From an uncultured Poribacteria bacterium (GTDB lineage: Bacteria; Poribacteria; WGA-4E; WGA-3G): a stretch of 64,000 bases of DNA. A model generated the notes under the pieces. That model was given only the letters and a program-made list of their open reading frames with translations. It did not search any database and was not told the DNA's origin. Where the stretch lies: assembly GCA_958295855.1 (NCBI GenBank), contig OY282383.1, positions 4,754,481-4,818,480 on the forward strand, given 5' to 3'. The position numbers were made by a program, and so were the translations under genes. Below, piece by piece: positions 51,122 to 58,877 of the stretch; positions within the stretch are counted from its first letter, which is position 1; each line of letters begins with the position of its first letter.

Positions 51122-52465
51122 ATGAACAAATCAAAGCAACTTTCACGTCGAACATTTTTACGCGGACTGGGTGTCAGTATCGCCCTACCGTGGCTGGAAG
51201 CAATGGGGCCCGTGACAGCTTGGGCAGACGCGCCCACGCGCGGGTTGCAGACAGTTCCCAATCGGATGGCATTCCTGTACGTACCGAACGGGAAAAATAT
51301 GGAGGATTGGACACCGAAGCAGGTAGGGGCAGCCTATGAACTCACAGACATCTTGAAACCACTGGAAAACGTCAAAGATAAAACGCTGGTGCTCAGTGGA
51401 TTAACCGCTGATAAAGCGCGCGCCAACGGCGATGGCGGCGGCGATCACGCCCGGGCGATGGCGGCGTTCCTCACCGGGGCACAACCCCGTAAAACGGACG
51501 GTGCCGACATTCACGCGGGAATTTCTGTTGACCAGGCTGCCGCGTTGCATCTCGGGAACCAAACGCGCCTGCCTTCCCTAGAACTCGGAATCGATCCCGG
51601 GAGAAAAGCTGGAAATTGCGACTCCGGTTATAGTTGTGTCTATTCTTCATCTCTCTCCTGGCGGGCTGCCACGCAACCGCTCCCTAAAGAGGTTAATCCG
51701 AAGCTCGCTTTTGAACGTCTGTTCTCCGCCATGCCAGATGCTCGGCGGGTACAGCGAGATCAGCAGCGAAAAAGTATCCTAGATTTTGTGAGGCAAGATT
51801 CAAAAGAACTCATCCGTCAGGTCAGTGGAAATGACATCCGCAAACTCGACGAGTACTTCTCCGCCATTCGGGATATTGAGGTGAGAATCGATTCGGCTGA
51901 AAAGTTCCCGCCGCTCCAAAGTCCAGACTATGTGGTCCCTGCGGAGATCCCGGCAGATTATCAGGAGCATCTTCGGCTGATGATGGACATGATTGTCCTC
52001 GCATTTCAGACAGACGTAACCCGTATCGTGACGTTTGTGTTAGCAAATGAAGGAAGCAACAAGCCGTATCCGTTTATCAATGTGTCTGAGGGGCACCACG
52101 ATTTGTCGCATCATGGTGGCGATGAAGAGAAGAAAGCAAAAATACGCCAGATCGATATTTTCCATATACAGCGGCTGGCATACTTTTTGGAGAAACTGGA
52201 GGCAACCCCTGAAGGGGACGGTTCGCTGCTCGACCATTCGATGATTTTGTACGGCAGTGGCAACGCAGACGGCAATCGACACAGCCACCACGACCTCCCG
52301 ATTCTACTGGCCGGCAATGGCTGTGGCACGATTAAAAGCGGGCGTCACATCCGGTATCCAAAAGAGACTCCCCTCAACAATCTTTGGATGTCCATGCTCA
52401 ATCGGATGGATGTTCATTTAGCCGAATTGGGCGATAGCACCGGCAGTTTGAGAGGGCTATCCTAA
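51122..52465 (+). CDS. DUF1552 Tat-exported protein
   Basis: 447 residues of the DUF1552 family, standard companion of DUF1592. The Tat leader SRRTFLRGLGVSIALPWLEA is followed by FLYVPNGKNMEDWTP, LSGLTADKARANGDGGGDHA, a FLTGAQPRKT segment, PSLELGID and a late HHDLPILLAGNG. The start MNKSKQLS has GGAAATAATT upstream. Function is unknown; the family is related to sulfatase/alkaline-phosphatase-like exported proteins of Planctomycetes. Confidence 0.92.
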   Translation: MNKSKQLSRRTFLRGLGVSIALPWLEAMGPVTAWADAPTRGLQTVPNRMAFLYVPNGKNMEDWTPKQVGAAYELTDILKPLENVKDKTLVLSGLTADKARANGDGGGDHARAMAAFLTGAQPRKTDGADIHAGISVDQAAALHLGNQTRLPSLELGIDPGRKAGNCDSGYSCVYSSSLSWRAATQPLPKEVNPKLAFERLFSAMPDARRVQRDQQRKSILDFVRQDSKELIRQVSGNDIRKLDEYFSAIRDIEVRIDSAEKFPPLQSPDYVVPAEIPADYQEHLRLMMDMIVLAFQTDVTRIVTFVLANEGSNKPYPFINVSEGHHDLSHHGGDEEKKAKIRQIDIFHIQRLAYFLEKLEATPEGDGSLLDHSMILYGSGNADGNRHSHHDLPILLAGNGCGTIKSGRHIRYPKETPLNNLWMSMLNRMDVHLAELGDSTGSLRGLS

Positions 52466-52473
52466 TCCCTCTC

Positions 52474-53412
52474 CTATCTTCTTGTAGGCGCGCTTTCGTT
52501 TTGGCGGGTGGCGAGCTCCGCACGGAGGCGTTCTAACTCAAGTTCTAACGCCTCTCGCCGTGCTGCTTCGCCTCTGGCCAGCATTTCTGCCGCCTCTCGT
52601 CGTTCTACTTCCGCCTCTCGCCGTGCTGCTTCACCTCTGGCCAGCATTTCTGCCGCCTCTCGTCGTTCTGCTTCGCCTGCCGCCAGCATTTCTGCCGCCT
52701 CTCGTCGTTCTGCTTCTTCTGCCGCCAGCGTCTCCGCTGCCACTCTCAGGTGATGTTCTTCCATAGAAGTTGTAATCGGAGTGCCATCAGGCAAATACGG
52801 ACGTAAAAGCCGAACATGGCTCTGACGCTGCTCCACCCACTGAAAAGAGAGATTTAACGTCTCGCTGAACAAACCACCATCGGCAGCCGGAACAATCTCT
52901 ACGATGCCGCCTGAAGCACCACGACACCACCCACGAAATTCCGGCGGCTTCTTCATCTCCGGTTGATGAATAAAGTACTCTTGAACCCCCATATCCATCA
53001 GATACAACTGAACTTTCTCAGCACGATCCCTGGCCGCTGTCGAATCCGAAAGAAATTCAAAAACAGCCGCAGGAACAGCGCCTTCGGACCACGTATAAAA
53101 ACTCCGCCGTTGTGGAAATTTGGCAACACCAAACACCACATAAACATCCGGAGAGACGAACTTTGTGATGTCGCCTTCACGATAATAGATGAAATTGTCA
53201 ATGCCAATGTGGATGTGCGCATTGACTGCAAAATACCGGGACAGTTGCTCGAAAAATAGGGCAATCTGTTCCCCGTGATACCCTGTCCCTGCCATAGGTT
53301 CGTTATCCTCATAGGGGTAGCCTTCGATATAAACGGTCGGTTTGCCAAGCGCTTTGGGAAAGACCGGCATATACTTTCTTTGCTTGAAGGCAAAGTCATT
53401 TAGAGTCTCCAT
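52474..53412 (-). CDS. Uma2 family nuclease-like protein, array copy 1
   Basis: 312 residues. The Uma2 (DUF820) core is KFVSPDVYVVFG, AAVFEFLSDSTAARDRAEKVQ and GVQEYFIHQPE; PD...E...K fits the restriction-endonuclease-like fold. The C-terminal tail is a coiled coil of the 14-residue unit REAAEMLARGEAAR, four units plus a half unit (REAEVER). Last in its transcript; tail end SAPTRR differs from the other copies. The ATG has GGAGGAAATC. Uma2 proteins are abundant in cyanobacteria and related genomes; function is unproven. Confidence 0.85.
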   Translation of the reverse strand: METLNDFAFKQRKYMPVFPKALGKPTVYIEGYPYEDNEPMAGTGYHGEQIALFFEQLSRYFAVNAHIHIGIDNFIYYREGDITKFVSPDVYVVFGVAKFPQRRSFYTWSEGAVPAAVFEFLSDSTAARDRAEKVQLYLMDMGVQEYFIHQPEMKKPPEFRGWCRGASGGIVEIVPAADGGLFSETLNLSFQWVEQRQSHVRLLRPYLPDGTPITTSMEEHHLRVAAETLAAEEAERREAAEMLAAGEAERREAAEMLARGEAARREAEVERREAAEMLARGEAARREALELELERLRAELATRQNESAPTRR

Positions 53413-53481
53413 GATTTCCTCCGTTTGCATCAACCGTTTTGAAAGTTTGTTAAAAAAAGCACATTCTTTTCATTGCATGTG

Positions 53482-54303
53482 TCACGCGCTTTCGTCTTGG
53501 CGGGTAGCGAGCGCCGCACGGAGGCGTTCTAACTCAAGTTCTAACGCCCGCCGCCGTTCTGCTTCGCCTCTGGCCAGCATTTCTGCCGCCTCTCGCCGTG
53601 CTGCTTCTTCTGCCGCCAGCGTCTCCGCTGCCACTCTCAGGTGATGTTCTTCCATAGAAGTTGTAATCGGAGTGCCATCAGGCAAATACGGACGTAAAAG
53701 CCGAACATGGCTCTGAAGTTGGTCCGTCCACTGAAAAGAGAGATTTAACGTCTCGCTGAACAAACCACCATCTGCGTCCGGAACAATCTCTACGATGCCA
53801 CCTGAAGCACCACGACGCCACCCACGAAATTCCGGCGGCTTATTCATCTCCGGTTGATGAATGAAATACTCCTGAACACCTATATCCATCAGATACAGAC
53901 GAACTTTCTCAGCACGATCCCGCGCCGCTGTCGAATCCGAAAGAAATTCAAAAACAACCGCAGGAACAGCGCCTTCGGACCACGTATAAAAACTCCGCCG
54001 TTGTGGAAATTTGGCAACACCAAACACTACATAAACATCCGGAGAGACGAACTTTGTGATGTCGCCTTCACGATAATAGATGAAATTGTCAATGCCAATG
54101 TGGATATGCGCATTGACTGCAAAATACCGGGACAGTTGCTCGAAAAATAGGGCAATCTGTTCCCCGTGATACCCTGTCCCTGCCATAGGTTCGTTATCCT
54201 CATAGGGGTAGCCTTCGATATAAACGGTCGGTTTGCCAATCGCTTTGGGAAAGACCGGCATATACTTTCTTTGCTTGAAGGCAAAGTCGTTTAGAGACTC
54301 CAT
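53482..54303 (-). CDS. Uma2 family nuclease-like protein, array copy 2
   Basis: 273 residues with the same core as its neighbours (AVVFEFLSDSTAARDRAEKV). It has the shortest tail, about two 14-residue units (AAETLAAEEAAR, REAAEMLARGEAER) before the terminal ALELELERLRAALATRQDES. QLQSHVRLL differs from RQSHVRLL in the other three. GGAGGAAATC ribosome site; an intact 49-nt hairpin precedes it. Confidence 0.85.
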   Translation of the reverse strand: MESLNDFAFKQRKYMPVFPKAIGKPTVYIEGYPYEDNEPMAGTGYHGEQIALFFEQLSRYFAVNAHIHIGIDNFIYYREGDITKFVSPDVYVVFGVAKFPQRRSFYTWSEGAVPAVVFEFLSDSTAARDRAEKVRLYLMDIGVQEYFIHQPEMNKPPEFRGWRRGASGGIVEIVPDADGGLFSETLNLSFQWTDQLQSHVRLLRPYLPDGTPITTSMEEHHLRVAAETLAAEEAARREAAEMLARGEAERRRALELELERLRAALATRQDESA

Positions 54304-54322
54304 GATTTCCTCCGTTTGCATC

Positions 54323-54371
54323 TCAGGGCAGGAATGGCCTTCAGCCCCGTCAGAGGGCTAAAGCATTCCGC
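54323..54371 (-). repeat. 49-nt hairpin element, filled site before Uma2 copy 2
   Basis: Arms GGAATG / CATTCC enclosing GCCC / GGGC. The matching spacer before copy 1 (53427-53436) reads GCATCAACCG with no insert; here GCATC and AACCG are separated by exactly this element. Confidence 0.8.
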
Positions 54372-54423
54372 AACCGTTTTGAAAGTTTGTTAAAATAAAG
54401 GCACATTCTTTTCATTGCATGTG

Positions 54424-55308
54424 TCACGCGCTTTCGTCTTGGCGGGTAGCGAGCGCCGCACGGAGGCGTTCTAACTCAAGTTCTAACGCCTCTCGCCGTG
54501 CTGCTTCGCCTCTGGCCAGCATTTCTGCCGCCTCTCGTCGTTCTACTTCCGCCTCTCGCCGTGCTGCTTCGCCTCTGGCCAGCATTTCTGCCGCCTCTCG
54601 TCGTTCTGCTTCGCCTGCCGCCAGCGTCTCCGCTGCCACTCTCAGGTGATGTTCTTCCATAGAAGTTGTAATCGGAGTGCCATCAGGCAAATACGGACGT
54701 AAAAGCCGAACATGGCTCTGACGCTGCTCCACCCACTGAAAAGAGAGATTTAACGTCTCGCTGAACAAACCACCATCGGCAGCCGGAACAATCTCTACGA
54801 TGCCACCTGAAGCACCACGACGCCACCCACGAAATTCCGGCGGCTTATTCATCTCCGGTTGATGAATAAAGTACTCTTGAACCCCTATATCCATCAGATA
54901 CAACTGAACTTTCTCAGCACGATCCCGCGCCGCTGTCGAATCCGAAAGAAATTCAAAAACAACCGCAGGAACAGCGCCTTCGGACCACGTATAAAAACTC
55001 CGCCGTTGTGGAAATTTGGCAACACCAAACACTACATAAACATCCGGAGAGACGAACTTTGTGATGTCGCCTTCACGATAATAGATGAAATTGTCAATGC
55101 CAATGTGGATATGCGCATTGACTGCAAAATACCGGGACAGTTGCTCGAAAAATAGGGCAATCTGTTCCCCGTGATACCCTGTCCCTGCCATAGGTTCGTT
55201 ATCCTCATAGGGGTAGCCTTCGATATAAACGGTCGGTTTGCCAATCGCTTTGGGAAAGACCGGCATATACTTTCTTTGCTTGAAGGCAAAGTCGTTTAGA
55301 GACTCCAT
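54424..55308 (-). CDS. Uma2 family nuclease-like protein, array copy 3
   Basis: 294 residues. The core is nearly identical to the others. The tail has three 14-residue units plus the half unit REAEVER, sharing that half unit with copy 1 only. GGAGGAAATC before ATG; the frame stays open to 55371 through the hairpin but without a start signal. Confidence 0.85.
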   Translation of the reverse strand: MESLNDFAFKQRKYMPVFPKAIGKPTVYIEGYPYEDNEPMAGTGYHGEQIALFFEQLSRYFAVNAHIHIGIDNFIYYREGDITKFVSPDVYVVFGVAKFPQRRSFYTWSEGAVPAVVFEFLSDSTAARDRAEKVQLYLMDIGVQEYFIHQPEMNKPPEFRGWRRGASGGIVEIVPAADGGLFSETLNLSFQWVEQRQSHVRLLRPYLPDGTPITTSMEEHHLRVAAETLAAGEAERREAAEMLARGEAARREAEVERREAAEMLARGEAARREALELELERLRAALATRQDESA

Positions 55309-55327
55309 GATTTCCTCCGTTTGCATC

Positions 55328-55376
55328 TCAAGGCAGGAATGGCCTTCAGCCCTGTCAGAGGGATAAAGCATTCCGC
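55328..55376 (-). repeat. 49-nt hairpin element, filled site before Uma2 copy 3
   Basis: Same element and same flanks (GCATC, AACCG) as at 54323, with a few substitutions. Confidence 0.8.
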
Positions 55377-55428
55377 AACCGTTTTGAAAGTTTGTTAAAA
55401 TAAAGGCACATTCTTTTCATTGCATGTA

Positions 55429-56355
55429 TCACGCGCTTTCGTCTTGGCGGGTAGCGAGCGCCGCACGGAGGCGTTCTAACTCAAGTTCTAACGCCCGCCG
55501 TCGTTCTGCTTCGCCTCTCGCCAGCATTTCTGCCGCCTCTCGCCGTGCTGCTTCGCCCCTGGCCAGCATTTCTGCAGCCTCTCGTCGTTCTGCTTCGCCT
55601 GCCGCCAGCATTTCTGCCGCCTCTCGTCGTGCTGCTTCTTCTGCCGCCAGCGTCTCCGCTGCCACTCTCAGGTGATGTTCTTCCATCCTCAGGTGATGTT
55701 CTTCCATAGAAGTTGTAATCGGAGTGCCATCAGGCAAATACGGACGTAAAAGCCGAACATGGCTCTGACGCTGCTCCACCCACTGAAAAGAGAGATTTAA
55801 CGTCTCGCTGAACAAACCACCATCGGCAGCCGGAACAATCTCTACGATGCCACCTGAAGCACTACGACGCCACCCACGAAATTCCGGCGGCTTCTTCATC
55901 TCCGGTTGATGAATGAAATACTCCTGAACACCTATATCCATCAGATACAACTGAACTTTCTCAGAACGATCCCGCGCCGCTGTCGAATCCGAAAGAAATT
56001 CAAAAACAACCGCAGGAACAGCGCCTTCGGACCACGTATAAAAACTCCGCCGTTGTGGAAATTTGGCAACACCAAACACCACATAAACATCCGGAGAGAC
56101 GAACTTTGTGATGTCGCCTTCACGATAATAGATGAAATTGTCAATGCCAATGTGGATGTGCGCATTGACTGCAAAATACCGGGACAGTTGCTCGAAAAAT
56201 AGGGCAATCTGTTCCCCGTGATACCCTGTCCCTGCCATAGGTTCGTTATCCTCATAGGGGTAGCCTTCGATATAAACGGTCGGTTTGCCAATCGCTTTGG
56301 GAAAGACAGGCATATACTTTCTTTGCTTGAAGGCAAAGTCGTTTAGAGACTCCAT
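55429..56355 (-). CDS. Uma2 family nuclease-like protein, array copy 4 (promoter-proximal)
   Basis: 308 residues. It has four 14-residue tail units and a direct duplication of the 7-residue MEEHHLR segment just before the tail. The core carries RDRSEKVQ instead of RDRAEKVQ. The ribosome site is weaker (GGAGTAAATC). It is first in the transcript, behind the promoter at 56475-56503. Confidence 0.85.
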   Translation of the reverse strand: MESLNDFAFKQRKYMPVFPKAIGKPTVYIEGYPYEDNEPMAGTGYHGEQIALFFEQLSRYFAVNAHIHIGIDNFIYYREGDITKFVSPDVYVVFGVAKFPQRRSFYTWSEGAVPAVVFEFLSDSTAARDRSEKVQLYLMDIGVQEYFIHQPEMKKPPEFRGWRRSASGGIVEIVPAADGGLFSETLNLSFQWVEQRQSHVRLLRPYLPDGTPITTSMEEHHLRMEEHHLRVAAETLAAEEAARREAAEMLAAGEAERREAAEMLARGEAARREAAEMLARGEAERRRALELELERLRAALATRQDESA

Positions 56356-56374
56356 GATTTACTCCGTTTGCATC

Positions 56375-56423
56375 TCAGGGCAGGAATGGCCTTCAGCCCT
56401 CTCAGAGGGATAAAGCATTCCGC
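56375..56423 (-). repeat. 49-nt hairpin element, filled site before Uma2 copy 4
   Basis: Third copy of the element in the same relative position. Confidence 0.8.
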
Positions 56424-56474
56424 AACCATTTTGAAAGTTTGTTAAAAAAGGCACATTCTTTTCATGCTCATGCA

Positions 56475-56503
56475 ATTTTAGCAAAATGCGTATCCTTTGT
56501 CAA
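56475..56503 (-). promoter_or_regulatory. Promoter of the Uma2 array
   Basis: Minus strand: TTGACA, 17-base spacer, TAAAAT. The spacers between copies reproduce the leader but not this promoter, so the array is probably one transcript. Confidence 0.7.
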
Positions 56504-56614
56504 GTGAAAATCAGAGGCATTCTAGGCATTTCGTTTGAGGTGCTTTTCTTTTTGTAGGCGCGGTTTCTAACCCCGCTATAGAAGCATCGGGATTACAGCA
56601 CCCTCCCACATAGC

Positions 56615-58549
56615 TCACCAATCCTTAAACGGGAATATCCGCGTCTCTGTCGCCATCCCATAAAAACTCCACAAACTGCCAGCGACGAACTCGCCTAGAA
56701 TTAAGCCGAGGAAAAAGGGTGCCGCCTTCCGATGCAACTGCAACCCACCATGCTTAATAATCAGCCACTTTGCAATCGTGCTAATCACAAGGGAAATCCA
56801 TAGCCAGTTCATACACCAATCCGCTGCCCCGGAGACCGCGTAGCCAACGGCGTGGAAGGGCCACCAGAAGAACCGCATCCGTAAAAACATCAAGAGGAAC
56901 GTGAACGCCATACCGATGCCCATAAACGTCACTTCCGGGATGTTCGTGCCTGTCGGGAAATTGAGCTGTTGTTGAAGGCGATTGAACGGGTGACGCGCAA
57001 AACTCCCTGCCGAACCGAAGCGGTAGACATCGTGCAAGTACGCCCAGAAAGAGCCGAGCGACCCCACTAACACCGCCAAGAGCATCACCCAGACTAACGG
57101 CTTCGGATTGAACCGCGCCCGGGAAGCGAGTTGGAACCCCTCTAACTGATGCGGCATTGGGTGGCTGCGGTGCGCTCGATTAAAAAAGAAGAGAAACGAG
57201 AGCGTGGTGAGATTCGGTCCACCCATCCCACGCGTGCCTAAAATCGTAGGTAGGGCGTAATCGGGGCCCATGTAGTGCAGGTCGTGTGCGGGGGCACCGG
57301 ACTCCACCCGCATCCGCGTGATGCCTGTTGACAGCGCGAAATACATCGCGAAAAAGGCGATGCCCAGCGAAATGCTGATGCCTATCTTCACAGAAAAGAC
57401 GATGAGATAGATGCACCCGAACACGATGCCCAAGATAGCCGTGCGGTAGCGCATCGGCTCAACGGATTCGTCAAGGCTGGAGCGCCCCGTGGTTACCTGC
57501 TTGAATACTTCAGCCAGGTATTTGCGGCTTGCCCATAGCGCGAAAATCGCAAGCCCAAGGTACGCCCCTAACGACTGCTGCCGGTCGTAAGGGAACCCCG
57601 GTAACGCACGCACCCCGATCATCGCGCCGAAAACACGCTGCATCTTGCGAAACAGATAGAAAAACCAGCATGAAAACGACAGATCCAACGGCATGAAAAA
57701 CCCGAGCCCAATCACAAATGGATAGATGGAAAAGGGTGTCCATCCGATGGCATTCCACGGTTTTTCGGTGAAAAAGTGGCTGATATTCCGAAACCGAACG
57801 CCAATAATCGGAATCGTCGGAAAAAGATAGCTAAGCCCGTTAATAAGGTTTAGAAGGGAAACGAGGATAAACGCTGTCCAAAAGGGCCCGCCTCGGAAGA
57901 AGTTGGCACCGCTGTGCCGCGTCATTTCTAACGGCAGTTGGATAATCGGATAGGCGAGCTTCTCGCGTTCGGTCCACTGCTTCCGCAGCACAACGTTGAT
58001 GCACACCATAACAAACACAAGCACCACAATAAAGCTCGTCCACCACAAGGTCGGCCCTAGCCACGCCTGCAACACTTCTATGCGGTAAAGCGTCGATTGC
58101 CCTTCATAAAACCCTTCCAAAATGCGCTTATCTTGGACTGTACCCCACGTTGGCATGTATCGGTACAACAGCTCTCGCCATTCGTTTTCAGGCGTATCAA
58201 ACCAGAAGACATGTCCAATCATTGGGATAAGCACTTGCGCGTGGTCGTGCGATGCGATAGCACTCGCCATGCAAAGCATCACATAGATGACAAGCAGCTC
58301 CCCGTGCCGCAATGCCCATTGCCGCTTTATTCGCCGCAAGAGCAGGTTCAGGAGGGTAATCGTAAACAGGAAGAAGACTGCATTGAAAAAGAGCGACATC
58401 GTCGTCGGAAAAAGGCCCCACCAGACCATTTCCGTGTACATAATCCAATAGCAGTTTATCGGGATAAGAATGAGGGCTAAGGTGACCGATTTCACGGTGA
58501 CACCGCGTCCCAGCATAAGGGAACGCAAGGCAGAGGCATTTGAATGCAT
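56615..58549 (-). CDS. DUF6785/DUF6784-type polytopic membrane protein
   Basis: 644 residues with roughly 13-14 membrane helices; OPT-transporter-like in layout. Recognisable segments are GELLVIYVMLCMASAIASHD, WTEREKLAYPIIQLPLEMT, VESGAPAHDLHYMGPDYALP, GTRGMGGPNLTTLSF and FWWPFHAVGYAVSG. The family is common in Poribacteria-like and Planctomycete genomes and is presumed to transport peptides or small organics; no substrate is known. Promoter at 58588-58616. Confidence 0.85.
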   Translation of the reverse strand: MHSNASALRSLMLGRGVTVKSVTLALILIPINCYWIMYTEMVWWGLFPTTMSLFFNAVFFLFTITLLNLLLRRIKRQWALRHGELLVIYVMLCMASAIASHDHAQVLIPMIGHVFWFDTPENEWRELLYRYMPTWGTVQDKRILEGFYEGQSTLYRIEVLQAWLGPTLWWTSFIVVLVFVMVCINVVLRKQWTEREKLAYPIIQLPLEMTRHSGANFFRGGPFWTAFILVSLLNLINGLSYLFPTIPIIGVRFRNISHFFTEKPWNAIGWTPFSIYPFVIGLGFFMPLDLSFSCWFFYLFRKMQRVFGAMIGVRALPGFPYDRQQSLGAYLGLAIFALWASRKYLAEVFKQVTTGRSSLDESVEPMRYRTAILGIVFGCIYLIVFSVKIGISISLGIAFFAMYFALSTGITRMRVESGAPAHDLHYMGPDYALPTILGTRGMGGPNLTTLSFLFFFNRAHRSHPMPHQLEGFQLASRARFNPKPLVWVMLLAVLVGSLGSFWAYLHDVYRFGSAGSFARHPFNRLQQQLNFPTGTNIPEVTFMGIGMAFTFLLMFLRMRFFWWPFHAVGYAVSGAADWCMNWLWISLVISTIAKWLIIKHGGLQLHRKAAPFFLGLILGEFVAGSLWSFYGMATETRIFPFKDW

Positions 58550-58587
58550 AGTTGTTAAAAGTGGCTCTTTCGTATACTTTGGAAAAC

Positions 58588-58616
58588 AAATTAGCAGAGT
58601 TTGTCGTGCGTGTCAA
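58588..58616 (-). promoter_or_regulatory. Promoter for the DUF6785 gene
   Basis: Minus strand: TTGACA, 17-base spacer, TAATTT, about 40 bases before the ATG. Confidence 0.65.
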
Positions 58617-58638
58617 GAAAAAAGAGGCGTTTGATGTC

Positions 58639-58664
58639 GTAGGGGCAGTGCCTTGTGCCTGCCC
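58639..58664. repeat. Family A palindrome variant
   Basis: GTAGGGGCAGTGCCTTGTGC-type copy in the 328-base gap between the DUF6785 and SprA-like genes. The rest of the gap holds an AACGAAATGGCTCTGGG segment also seen at 47363, and no gene. Confidence 0.65.
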
Positions 58665-58877
58665 TTTAGCCCATGGCCAGGATAGGTGTGAATCAGTCGT
58701 AGGGCGTATTTATTCTTCACAAATATAAACCTATTCTCGAAAACGAAATGGCTCTGGGCGTTTGATAGAGCTACTTCGTTTTGTAATATGAAATTAAAGT
58801 AAACTTGCAAAGCAAAATTTGCGTTTATTTATATCATAATAACAACACAAAAGCACATCATTATTTTTAGTGAGCTT

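Noticed and set aside
52508..52766. Ser/Ala-rich plus-strand frames opposite the Uma2 tails (also near 53500, 54450 and 55450)
   Set aside because: They are antisense shadows of the repetitive coiled-coil codons, with no start signals.
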